A DNA stretch of 64,000 bases from Atherix ibis (lineage: Eukaryota > Arthropoda > Insecta > Diptera > Athericidae): the NCBI GenBank assembly GCA_958298945.1, contig OY282610.1, forward strand, positions 33,983,667 to 34,047,666, read 5' to 3'. Below the pieces are notes generated by a model. It saw only the letters and a program-made list of their open reading frames with translations. It was not told the DNA's origin and ran no database searches. The number at the start of each line of letters is the position of its first letter. Position 1 is the stretch's first letter. This document shows, in pieces, positions 47,691 to 58,935 of the stretch. The position numbers were made by a program, and so were the translations under genes.

Positions 47691-48590
47691 TAAAAATAAA
47701 ATAAAATTGCTGCCACACTTCTTACACTACCGGTCATACAATATTAATAATATTAGAGATTTTAAAAATTTTTTCTTATTTATACTTTTTTCCATTTTAT
47801 TATTTTACAAAATTTTATTTTTTCATTATTATTATTATGAATACAACTTACTTTTGTCTGACTTATTGCTCTGCAAACGCTTCACATTCTTTCAAGTAAT
47901 TTTTCCAGAGCTTGTGTAGTAATTACATTCCAGCTTACAAAGAGCTTTGTTCGGAGGTCCTGTGGGTACATGCAATTTTTTGCCTTCGCCTTTTATCCCA
48001 ACTCATTCTATAAATATTCCATATGTGAAAAAGCTGGTAACTGTGGTGATTCTTTTTAAGGACCCTTCTAGTTTCTGATCTTACTTGAATGATAAACGCA
48101 GGCAATAAGTCTGCTTATTATTATTGTATTGCTGAATAATAAAACAATTCTAGTGTACCTTTACTTTTAAATCTTACACAACTCGTAAATTTGAATAAAA
48201 TCTTTTCCAATAGCGATTTTTTAATAATGAAAAAAGATGGAAAAATCTTCTTAAAAATAATAGTTTTTCTCTTGTTAGTATTTTTTTTTATCATTAATTA
48301 TCTTTTTTCTGTTGGATTATCCATTTTTTAAATTTTTTAAATATACTTCCTGTAATTTTACTAGTTCTTAAAGATTCATAATATTCAATATAATTTCATT
48401 TTAGTTTTAATGGAGAAGTTCTTCTATCGGCAAAGAATATTTTCGTCCGAAGTTAGCTTTGCAAATATTACCGTCTATTCTAAGTGCTATGGCAGCATAA
48501 TAACTAACTTATTTTAGTCTAAATTTAAATAATTTAATCTGAATCATATATAAATTTAAATACTCGTAATAAGAACTTACGATAGGACAA
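47690..48590. other. A+T-rich DNA, no gene seen
   Basis: No recognisable coding signal; the 47668-47919 frame is a mixture of the transposon tail and low-complexity sequence. Confidence 0.5.
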
Positions 48591-48850
48591 ATTATGGCTT
48601 TATTCTACGAAAAGTTCCAATTTGGTAATGTCAATTGGCCTTCAAGATCATGCGATTTGACATTATTGGACTATTTTTTTTTTATAAAACTCAATAAAAT
48701 ATCATATTTTTATAAACAATTTTTAAAATTAAGAGCATTTAAATACCAACGTCCTAATGACAAACGGAAATTTCCGAAATAGTCATAAAAATGACCTGAA
48801 AAGGATCGAGCCCTGCAAGAAATCATTTGGCAATAATTTAAATAATATTA
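48590..48850 (+). pseudogene. Rosa/DD41D-like mariner, third-Asp fragment
   Basis: The frame at 48594-48782 reads FGNVNWPSRSCDLTLLDYFF, the most intact third-catalytic-Asp block of the family in this window (consensus GDVNWPPRSCDLTPLDFFLW), followed by a degenerate tail and an RALQEI/IEPCKK-like end near 48800-48830. Everything upstream of this block is missing. Confidence 0.65.
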
Positions 48851-50640
48851 TATTTTATATGATTAATTTTTCAACGTAATTTTTTTAACAGGGTGAACAT
48901 TTAAAGTTATAGTTATTTTTTTTTATATAAATAAAGAAAATTTTCACAATTCTTTTACTATAAGGCCTACTTTAAAAAATGTTATACGTACTGTGTTTGG
49001 TTAAGAATACAATTCTCTATTGTATCTATAATTAGTCATTTTGGGTAAAACTGAATAAATATTTACAAAATATCAATAAAATATAAAATGAATTATCTAA
49101 ATTTATTACCATGTCATAATAGCTGAGGTATTATTAAAAATAAATAATAAAAAAAAATGATAGTAACACTTTTAAGAACAAAAATAAAATTGTTAAAAAA
49201 ATATTACTTGTTAATATGATTTTCTTACATAGAATACCGTAGAATAATTTAAATAATAAAAATTTGTGTTAGTATTAGTTTGGATATTTGTTCTCTGTTT
49301 TATGTGCCGAATCGATATGTATTGGTGATTATTGCCAAATTGTTTCGCTGACAAGGTCTAATTGTTCGAACAAATTCGTATGATTTCACCACGAATCAGC
49401 ACGTAAACATGTCGACAGGTCAGTTGTACACTATTCAAAGTACATATACGAAGTATTTTTATGGATGTATTTATATTTATTCGATTTTTAGAATATCTTA
49501 CAATTTGGTCTAAGACTAGATCTCAAAGTGATCGTATATTTACGAGTATATATGCGAAAAGCAAAGTGGAAAGAAAACAAAAAACGAGGAACAAATCTGC
49601 AAAATTTCTGGTCAGGTGCATAGGTATACCATCGACTGGCGATCATGTCCACATTTCCATTCGCTTGCCGTTCGAACGTATGGTCATTAGTTGGATCGTA
49701 CGCTCCATGAATCTGGGTCAAGTCAGGTGAAATAGAAAAGTTTCACTAGCGATCGGAAACGCACCTATACCTGCTAGAAGAGTAGGGCCCACATTGTACA
49801 ACGCCTTATACTGCACACTGCACACGACAAACTGCATACTGCATTCTCCACATTCATTGCACTTGTTACAGTATATTTAAAAAAAAAAATTGGAAATGCT
49901 TCTCTGCACTATCTACACTATTTAAACTGTACATTGTTTACAGTACACAAAAAAAGAAAGGAATAAAGCAAAAAAAATTATCGCACCTGTTCAGTTACAG
50001 TTCTATTGTAAATTTATGAGCACCTGTTCATCAAAAATCTTTTGTTAATAGCTTCTTCTTCTGTATCATATCAAATACAATCAATTAATATTCGATTGCA
50101 ATACCCACAAAACCAAAAAAAAAATACAAAAATATGAAAACTATACTACGAAATAAAAATGTATATGCAATTTGAATTGCAATCGACCAACTACCCTTCC
50201 ACATTTTCATTTTTTTTTATAAAACAATTTGGGCTAAGAAATTGGGCAAATTATGTTCTTAGCGGTAGGGGGTGTTCAAAAATCGTATGCATCGTCAAGC
50301 ATGCATGGAATAAATTAGATTTCAATAAAGTGAAATGATTCGAATTGATTGAATTTAAAATGATAACAAATCTGAACTTAATAGATTTCCACTCAAATGC
50401 AATATAAATTTACAAATTAAACCTGTAAAGGGAATAAATAAAATGACTGCTTACCGTTCGATAATATAATATTTTTTTTTTTGTTTGAATAAAATCGATA
50501 ATATCCACTCTATTTTATGATAAAATATTTCCGATGTTATTTGGTTAAGCGAACGTGCGTAAAAAAGAATTAATATTTGATATGAAAGTAATCGATTTTT
50601 TGAAAGAAAACACTTCACTTCAACAAAAGCAAGATTTATT
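48850..50640. other. A+T-rich DNA; one unassigned 89-codon frame
   Basis: No family recognised. The region at 49540-49730 is less A+T-rich than its surroundings and open on both strands (49461-49730 plus, 49488-49721 minus). The plus frame ends just after CAGGTGAAA, which could pass for a splice donor, but no flanking exon or known domain is visible. Confidence 0.4.
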
Positions 50641-50809
50641 ACTGGTTCAAAAATTTATTCACTCTCTTTTAAAAATGTGGACAACTTATTTTCCATTTTA
50701 AAATAAACCATTCGTTTTTTGCTTTTGTATATAGCAATAAGTAAAAAAAATATTTTTTATTCTTTTTATCGACACATTCAATGTACAATATTGCCGAAAA
50801 AAGATTGGC

Positions 50810-52340
50810 CAAAAAAATTGTCAACCAAAATTTTTCGAATCCTTTTAACCAATATTACCTAAAAAAGTGTAAAAAGAGTAATTTCTTAAATCTTAACTTT
50901 TATTATTTGCCGGAGTAACATTTTCAATGCTTTTAATAAAAAATGTCCGCATGACTTTTATTTTTTTCTCGAGAACAGAAAAATGTGTTCGTGCAACTTT
51001 TACTCATTTCTGGAGTAATTTTTTTTTGTCATTTTAACCAACTTTGCCTAAAAAGTATAAAAAGACCAATTTTTCGAATTCTTTTAACCAAAAGTGCAGA
51101 AGATGTATTCGCATAATATTTATTATTTGTCAGAGTAATTTTTTTGAATTATTTTTAACCATTAAATAAATATGTTCGTGCAGCTCCGACTCATTTACGA
51201 AATACATTTTTTTTAATCCTTTTAACCAACTTTGCCTAAAAAGTATAAAAAGGCCAATTTTTCAAATCCTTGTAACTAACAGTGCAGAAGAGGTATTCGC
51301 ATAACCTTTATTATTTGTCAGAGTAATTTTTTTTAATTGTTTTTAACTATTAAATAAATATGTTCGTGCAGCTCCGACTCATTTACGGAATACATTTTTT
51401 TTAATCCTTTTAACCAACTTTGCCTAAAAAGTATAAAAAGGCCAATTTTTCAAATCTTTGTAACTAACAGTGCAGAAGAGGTATTCGCATAACCTTTATT
51501 ATTTGTCAGAGTAATTTTTTTGAATTGTTTTTAACTATTAAAAAAATATGTTCGTGCAGCTCTTACTCATTTACGGAGTAATTTTTTTTAATCCTTTTAA
51601 CCAACTTTGCCTTAAAAGTATAAAAAGGCCAATTTTTCAAATCCTTTTAACTAACAGTGCGCATATTACAAATAATAAAGGTTATGCGAACAGTATTCGC
51701 ATAACCTTTATTATTTGTCAGAGTATTTTTTTAAAATTAGTTTTAACAACTAAACAAATATGTTCGTGCAGCTCCGACTCATTTACGGAGCACTTTTTTT
51801 TGAATCCTTTTAGCCAACAGAAAAATATGTTCGTGCAGCTCTTACTCATTTACGGAGTAATTTTTTTTAATCCTTTTAACCAACTTTGCCTTAAAAGTAT
51901 AAAAAGGCCAATTTTTCAAATCCTTGTAACTAACAGTGCAGAAGAGGTATTCGCATAACCTTTATTATTTGTCAGAGTAATTTTTTTAAATTATTTTTAA
52001 CCATTAAAAAAATATATTCATGCAGCTCCGACTCATTTACGGAGTACTTTTTTTGAATCCTTTTAATCGTCTTTGCCTAAAAAACTATAAAGAAAGCAAT
52101 TTTTTGAATTCTATTGAACAACATTTAAAAAAAAAGTGTCCGCATAACTTTTACTACTGACCGGAGTAATTTTTTGATACTTTTTAACCATCAAAATATG
52201 TGTTCAAATAACTTTTACTCATTGCAACAGTAACTTTGTGGATCTCAGAAAAAATTATCCGAATAATACTTTTGGCCGGAATAATTTTCTGAATCTGAAA
52301 AATTTCTTCGCATGACTTTTACTATTTACAGAGTAATTGC
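50810..52340. repeat. Tandem array, unit ~188 bp
   Basis: The AACTTTGCCT landmark recurs at 51040, 51228, 51416, 51603, 51882 and, diverged, near 52070. Spacing is 187-188 bp except for one 279-bp step that contains an inverted insertion. Units carry CAATTTTTCAAATC, GAAGAGGTATTCGCATAACC, TTATTATTTGTCAGAGTAAT and TTCGTGCAGCTCCGACTCAT. Outer units (50810-51040 and after 52050) are more diverged. The apparent 136-codon frame at 51548-51958 only reflects the repeat. Confidence 0.9.
51668..51718. repeat. Perfect palindrome inside the 188-bp array
   Basis: Arms of 23 bp (51668-51690 and 51696-51718; core GGTTATGCGAA / TTCGCATAACC) around a five-base loop CAGTA. The left arm is an inverted copy of the repeat segment that forms the right arm. 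This explains the abnormal 279-bp unit. Confidence 0.92.
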
Positions 52341-52448
52341 TTGAACCCGTTTCAATCGTACCAAAAAGAAAAACATTCCAAAAGAAAAGTTGTTCCTCTA
52401 ACCAATGTAAAAAGAAGAAATCTGTAAATAGTAAAAGTTATATGAAGA
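52306..52448. repeat. Inverted repeat at the right edge of the array
   Basis: 52306-52331 (GACTTTTACTATTTACAG core) pairs with 52423-52448, 26 bases with about three mismatches, spacer about 90 bases. It is another inverted piece of the same repeat. Confidence 0.65.
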
Positions 52449-52449
52449 A

Positions 52450-54000
52450 CTTTTTTGTCCAAAAGTTTATTTATGGTAAAGAAAATGTTATAACTTAACT
52501 AATATTATTTTGTTTAGTTTAGTTTTGTTGTGTTATTTTTCCTGTAGTAACTTTTTTAGTGGTCTTTACTTTTAAAATGAAATTATTTTAAACCCATTTT
52601 CAACATATGAAAAAACACATTTACCTTTTTTTTTTTTATAATTCACTAATTTATATATTTTTGAAAAATACAATCTTAAAATTTCTAAAATAAAATTTAT
52701 ATAATTTGAAGAGTTTAATTTTTGCTAGAATAAGAATTTTCAACTTTATTTCGTAATTTCATTTCTGATTGACTTTTTGTGACATGCATAATTTATTTTT
52801 GATTTTTTGTATATAGTTAATAAATTTGGTTTTACACTATGTCATTTATTATTTAGGAATTTTACATGTAGATATTCTTATATGTTCTCGAAAAATATTT
52901 TACGATTGTAAATCCTTTCACTTTCAAATGTGATAATTTCTTTTTAGTGAAAAGTACTCGTAAGTCCAGTACTTGCATTTATTATCGTTTATGTTTTGAT
53001 AAAATAGAATATTGAAGATACACTTTCATTATGAAGATCACTAAAAACGTCATTTCACCATAAATATGGAACATTGTGAACTCGTACAATGCTTACGTTG
53101 GTTAACAGGTCCTTACAGTGGATTTACAAGTTTCTCGAATGTTGGTGATATGTTTACCAATCAAAGGTGAAAACGCACTAAAAGAAAGTGAATGAATTGA
53201 AAAACAATCCAACAGATTGCAGAATTTACGAGTATAGTTTTAGGTGTGCGATGAATCGGGAATTATTGCCATTTATGCAGGTTGTGAATCGATTGACCAT
53301 AACGGACGATTGAACGATCGATCGATCGATCAACTGATCAATTCAAAAGATTGCCTGTTTTTATGGATTTCTTGTGCGAATCATGGTTTGACTATAAATG
53401 AAATGTCGAAAGGTATATTCCACTATAAAAATGAGGTTTTTTTTGTCGATCAAATAAATTTCTTTCATGCGTGTATAAAGATACTGACTGTCAGGGAATC
53501 AAAATTTCATAATAAAATTTTCACCAAAGGAATTCCATGTTATCCCATGATCGGTTTTCGCACGCACTTCACTTGCTTATTATCGTTTGTTATTTATCAA
53601 TATTTCCTTCCTCTTCGGATTAATATTTCATTCACTTCCTCAGGTATTATTTTCAAATTGACAAGAAATTAAATACCAAATTTATTATGATAATATTAAT
53701 ATAGAAATTAAGTTATAACTAATAAAGTTTGAATAGTAATAATATTTTTGAAAAATTACAACCAGATTTAAATTGATTATAATTTTTTTGCAATGTTACT
53801 TATAAGTTAATAATCATTCTTTTTAATTATTAGTTTTTATAGTTATAATTTGAATTAATGGTTTTGGTAGAGATTATGATAATTAAATTATGGGAAAATA
53901 AACAGAAATGTAGTTTAAGAGAAAAAGTTACATAGTCCGCTACTTTAAAGATCTTATCGTTCTGGTTTCGATAGTAATTATTCTAGATTTTATTACTGAG
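52450..54000. other. A+T-rich DNA; unassigned 142-codon frame
   Basis: The plus frame at 53244-53672 is the longest non-transposon frame in the window, but its translation shows no domain I know, no signal peptide and a GATC microsatellite (about 53315-53332) within it. I do not call it a gene. Confidence 0.4.
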
Positions 54001-54006
54001 TAATTG

Positions 54007-54053
54007 AATATTTACGATAGCCAAAAAAATGATCACTGGCTATCGTTAATATT
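54007..54053. repeat. Hairpin 1
   Basis: AATATTTACGATAGCCA at 54007-54023 pairs with 54037-54053 (17 bp, one mismatch), 13-base loop. Confidence 0.75.
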
Positions 54054-54106
54054 CATTATTATTAATATTATTACACAAAAGTGTAAATAATATTAATAAT
54101 AATGAA
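54052..54106. repeat. Hairpin 2
   Basis: 54052-54076 (TTCATTATTATTAATATT..ACAC) pairs with 54081-54106; about 25 bp with one bulged T, loop AAAA. It directly abuts hairpin 1. Confidence 0.85.
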
Positions 54107-54303
54107 AATATTCTCATAACTATTGGAGTAACCGCAAATGCAATAGTTTCCCATCAGTATCTGATAATGCATACGCAGATGATAATTTTCTGTAGAAGAA
54201 TTTTTCAGATAACAAAACATCTTCTGAAAAAAAATCTATTTCCTGCGTGTGAATTTGATTGAAACCAATTTTCAGTTCGATTTCTTTTACAAAGGAAACC
54301 ACA

Positions 54304-54363
54304 AAAATTATTGCAGTTTTCTGTATTTTTTTTTATAATATTACAGAAAACTGCAATAATTTT
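54304..54363. repeat. Hairpin 3
   Basis: A 22-bp perfect stem: AAAATTATTGCAGTTTTCTG.. at 54304-54325 and its complement at 54342-54363, 16-base loop. It lies about 200 bases after hairpin 2. Confidence 0.9.
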
Positions 54364-54979
54364 TCTAATACAACGTCATATAAATAAAATAGGAAATTAA
54401 AGCCGGAAAGAAAGACTAGAAACCAACAAACCAAAACTGATACGAAATTTTCCAAATTCAATATCCATTTCCGATTTGGCCAAGTTGAATGTATCGTATT
54501 CGATGAAATTTAATAGTGTAAAATGATAATCGAAGAGATGATAAATAGTTGGAAAAATTATAAGGCAACAAAATTACTTATTTAAAGGAAAATTTAATTC
54601 CAAACCAATAGTGTACGTAATCCTGTGATAAAAGGAAATTGAAATTTTCGCAACAATATTTTCTATTAATTTAATTATAAAAATAAATAAATACTTTGGG
54701 AAATTTTATTGATTTATAATTATTTTCTTATTTGATTTTTAATCTTTTTAGTAAATTTAATTAAGTTGTTGGAACTAGTAAATCGAAGAGAAATTATTTC
54801 AACTATCCAACAAGTTATTATGAAATTGATTGAATTTACTGAAATTTAATTGCAGTAATTGTAATTTTATTTCAATTTCATTTTGAAAGTTTCAAAAAAA
54901 AAAACAACTTAAATTTCAATTTGAAATATTGTGAATTTTTTGTACGAAATAACGAATTTAAATTCAAATCAATTAATTT

Positions 54980-57900
54980 CGATCTTTTTTGAAAATTGTT
55001 TCTATTTTCAATTTTAATTAATATATGTTATTTTTTTAAATGATCAAAATTTAAACTTAAAAATCGAAATCAATTGATTTTGAAACATTTCATTTTGATA
55101 TATTGTAAAGACCTTAAAATTATTTATTTTACAAATTCGAAATTGTTTTAATTTTCATTTTAACGAATTTAATAAGTTTTTTAAATTTTACCTTGAAATA
55201 GGGAGCATTTTTTTTAAATTTAAACTTAAAAATCGAAATCGACTGATTTTGAAACATTTCATTTTGACATATTATAAACTCCTTAAAATTATTTATTTTG
55301 CAAATTCGAAATTGTTTCCATTTTCAGTTTGACGAATTTAATTACATTTTTCAATTTCCACTTGAAATATTGTGAATTTTATCAAAATTTAAACTTAAAA
55401 ATCGAAATCGATTGATTTTGAAACATTTCATTTTGACATATTGTGAAGACCTTAAAATTATTTATTTTACAAATTTGAAATTGTTTTCATTTTCATTTTA
55501 ACGACTTTAATTACTTTTTTCAATTTCCACGTGAAATATTGTGAATTTTATCAAAATTTAAACTTAAAAATCGAAATCGATTGATTTTGAAACAATTCAT
55601 TTTGACGTATTGTGAAGTCCTTAAAATTATTTATTTTTCAAATTTGAAATTTTTTTCATTTTTATTTTGATGAATTTAATTATTTTTTTCAATTTCGACT
55701 TGAAATAATGTGAATTTTATCAAAATTTAAACTTAAAAATCGAAATTGATTGATTTTGAAACATTTCATTTTGACATACTATAAACTCCTTAAAATTATT
55801 TATTTTTCAAATTTGAAATTGTTTTCATTTTCATTTTGATGAATTTAATTATTTTTTTCAATTTCGACTTGAAATAATGTGAATTTTATCAAAATTTAAA
55901 CTTAAAAATCGAAATCGATTGATTTTGAAACATTTCATTTTGACATATTGTGAAGTCCTTAAAATTATTTATTTTACAAATTCGAAATTGTTTTCATTTT
56001 TATTTGAACGAATTTAATTACTTTTTAAATTTCAACTTAAAATATTGTGAATTTTTTCAAAATTGAAACTTAAAAATCGAAATTGATTGATTTTGAAACA
56101 TTTCATTTTGGCATATTATGAAGTCCTTAAAATTATTTGTTTTACAAATTCGAAATTGTTTTCATTTTAATTTAAACGACTTTAATTACTTTTTTCAATT
56201 TCCACGTGAAATATTGTGAATTTTATCAAAATTTAAACTTAAAAATCGAAATTGATTGATTTTGAAACATTTCATTTTGACATATTGTGAAGTCCTTAAA
56301 ATTATTTATTTTACAAATTCGAAATTGTTTTCATTTTTATTTGAACGAATTTAATTACTTTTTAAATTTCAACTTAAAATATTGTGAATTTTTTCAAAAT
56401 TGAAACTTAAAAATCGAAATTGATTGATTTTGAAACATTTCATTTTGGCATATTATGAAGTCCTTAAAATTATTTGTTTTACAAATTCGAAATTGTTTTC
56501 ATTTTAATTTAAACGACTTTAATTACTTTTTTCAATTTCCACGTGAAATATTGTGAATTTTATCAAAATTTAAACTTAAAAATCGAAATTGTTTGATTTT
56601 GAAACATTTCATTTTGACATACTATAAACTCCTTAAAATTATTTATTTTTCAAATTTGAAATTGTTTTCATTTTCATTTTGATGAATTTAATTATTTTTT
56701 TCAATTTCGACTTGAAATAATGTGAATTTTATCAAAATTTAAACTTAAAAATCGAAATCGATTGATTTTGAAACATTTCATTTTGACATATTGTGAAGTC
56801 CTTAAAATTATTTATTTTACAAATTCGAAATTGTTTTCATTTTTATTTGAACGAATTTAATTACTTTTTAAATTTCAACTTAAAATATTGTGAATTTTTT
56901 CAAAATTGAAACTTAAAAATCGAAATTGATTGATTTTGAAACATTTCATTTTGGCATATTATGAAGTCCTTAAAATTATTTGTTTTACAAATTCGAAATT
57001 GTTTTCATTTTAATTTAAACGACTTTAATTACTTTTTTCAATTTCCACGTGAAATATTGTGAATTTTATCAAAATTTAAACTTAAAAATCGAAATTGATT
57101 GATTTTGAAACATTTCATTTTGGCATATTATGAAGTCCTTAAAATTATTTATTTTACAAATTCGAAATTGTTTTCATTTTCATTTTGATGAATTTAATTA
57201 TTTTTTTCAATTTCGACTTGAAATATTGTGAATTTTTTCGAAATTGAAACTTAAAAATCGAAATTGATTGATTTTGAAACATTTCATTTTGACATATTAT
57301 AAACTCCTTAAAATTATTTATTTTTCAAATTTGAAATTGTTTTCATTTTCATTTTGATGAATTTAATTATTTTTTTCAATTTATACTTGAAATATTGTAT
57401 ATTTTTTTAAAATTGCAACTTAAAAATCGAAATTGATTGATTTTGAAACATTTCATTTTGGCATATTATGAAGTCCTTAAAATTATTTGTTTTACAAATT
57501 CGAAATTGTTTTCATTTTAATTTTAACGAATTTAATAAGTTTTTTAAATTTTACTTTGAAATAGGGTGCATTTTTTTAAAATTTAAACTTAAAAATCGAA
57601 ATCGACTGATTTTGAAACATTTCATTTTGACATATTATAAACTCCTTAAAATTATTTATTTTGAAAATTCGAAATTGTTTTCATTTTAATTTTAACGAAT
57701 TTAATAAGTTTTTAAATTTTACTTTGAAATAGGGTGCATTTTTTAAAAATTTAAACTTAAAAATCGAAATCGACTGATTTTGAAACATTTCATTTTGACA
57801 TATTATAAACTCCTTAAAATTATTTATTTTGAAAATTCGAAATTGTTTCCATTTTTAGTTTGACGAATTTAATTACATTTTTCAATTTCCACTTGAAATA

Positions 57901-58935
57901 TTGTGAATTTTATCAAAATTTAAACTTAAAAATCGAAATCGATTGATTTTGAAACATTTCATTTTGACATATTGTGAAGACCTTAAAATTATTTATTTTA
58001 CAAATTCGAAATTGTTTTCATTTTCATTTTAACGACTTTAATTACTTTTTTCAATTTCCACGTGAAATATTGTGAATTTTATGAAAATTTAAACTTAAAA
58101 ATCGAAATTGATTGATTTTGAAACATTTTATTTTGGGATATTATGAAGTCCTTAAAATTATTTGTTTTACAAATTCGAAATTGTTTTTATTTTAATTTTA
58201 ACGAATTTAATAAGTTTTTTAAATTTCAACTTGAAATATTGTGAATTTTGTCAAAATTTGAACTTAAAAATCGAAATCGATTGATTTTGAAACATTTCAT
58301 TTTGACATATTATAAACTCCTTAAAATTATTTATTTTCAAATTCGAAATTGTTTCCATTTTCAGTTTGACGAATTTAATTACTTTTTTCAATTTCCACGT
58401 GAAATATTGTGAATTTTATCAAAATTTATACTTAAAAATCGAAATCGATTGATTTTTAAACATTTCATTTTGACATATTGTGAAGACCTTAAAATTATTT
58501 GTTTTACAAATTCGAAATTGTTTTTTAATTTTTATTTTTACGAATTTAATAGGTTTTTTAAATTTCAACTTGAAATATTGTGAATTTTATCAAAATTTAA
58601 ACTTAAAAATGGAAATCGATTGATTTTGAAACATTTCATTTTGGCATATTATGAAGTCCTTAAAATTATTTATTTTACAAATTCGAAATTGTTTTCATTT
58701 TTATTTTAACGAATTTAATAAGTTTTTTAAATTTCAACTTGAAATATTGTGAATTTTATCAAAATTTAAACTTAAAAATCGAAATCGATTGATTTTGAAA
58801 CATTTCATTTTGACATATTGTGAAGTCCTTAAAATTATTTATTTTACAAATTCGAAATTGTTTTCATTTTTATTTAAACGAATTTAATAGGTTTTTTAAA
58901 TTTCAACTTGAAATATTGTGAATTTTTTCAAAACA
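54980..58935. repeat. A+T-rich satellite array, unit ~169 bp, ~23 copies
   Basis: The CTTAAAAATCGAAAT landmark occurs at 169-bp intervals (55061, 55230, 55399, 55568, 55737 and so on) to about 58790. Units share GATTGATTTTGAAACATTTC, CCTTAAAATTATTT, AAATTCGAAATTG and TATTGTGAATTTT. Variants recur in blocks: the GAATTTTTTCAAAATTGAAA variant appears at about 56047, 56384 and 56890, spaced by two units (337 bp) and three units (506 bp), so multi-unit blocks have been copied. The first units (54900-55230) and the edge after 58935 are diverged. No coding capacity. Confidence 0.95.

Noticed and set aside
51548..51958. 136-codon open frame with an internal protein repeat
   Set aside because: The internal repeat is the 188-bp tandem unit read through; other units do not keep the frame.
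53244..53672. 142-codon open frame, longest outside transposons
   Set aside because: No recognisable domain, no start or splice context, contains a GATC microsatellite; expected by chance in 64 kb.
55060..58800. Possible CRISPR-like array
   Set aside because: The repeat unit is continuous 169-bp satellite without unique spacers, in eukaryote-like DNA.
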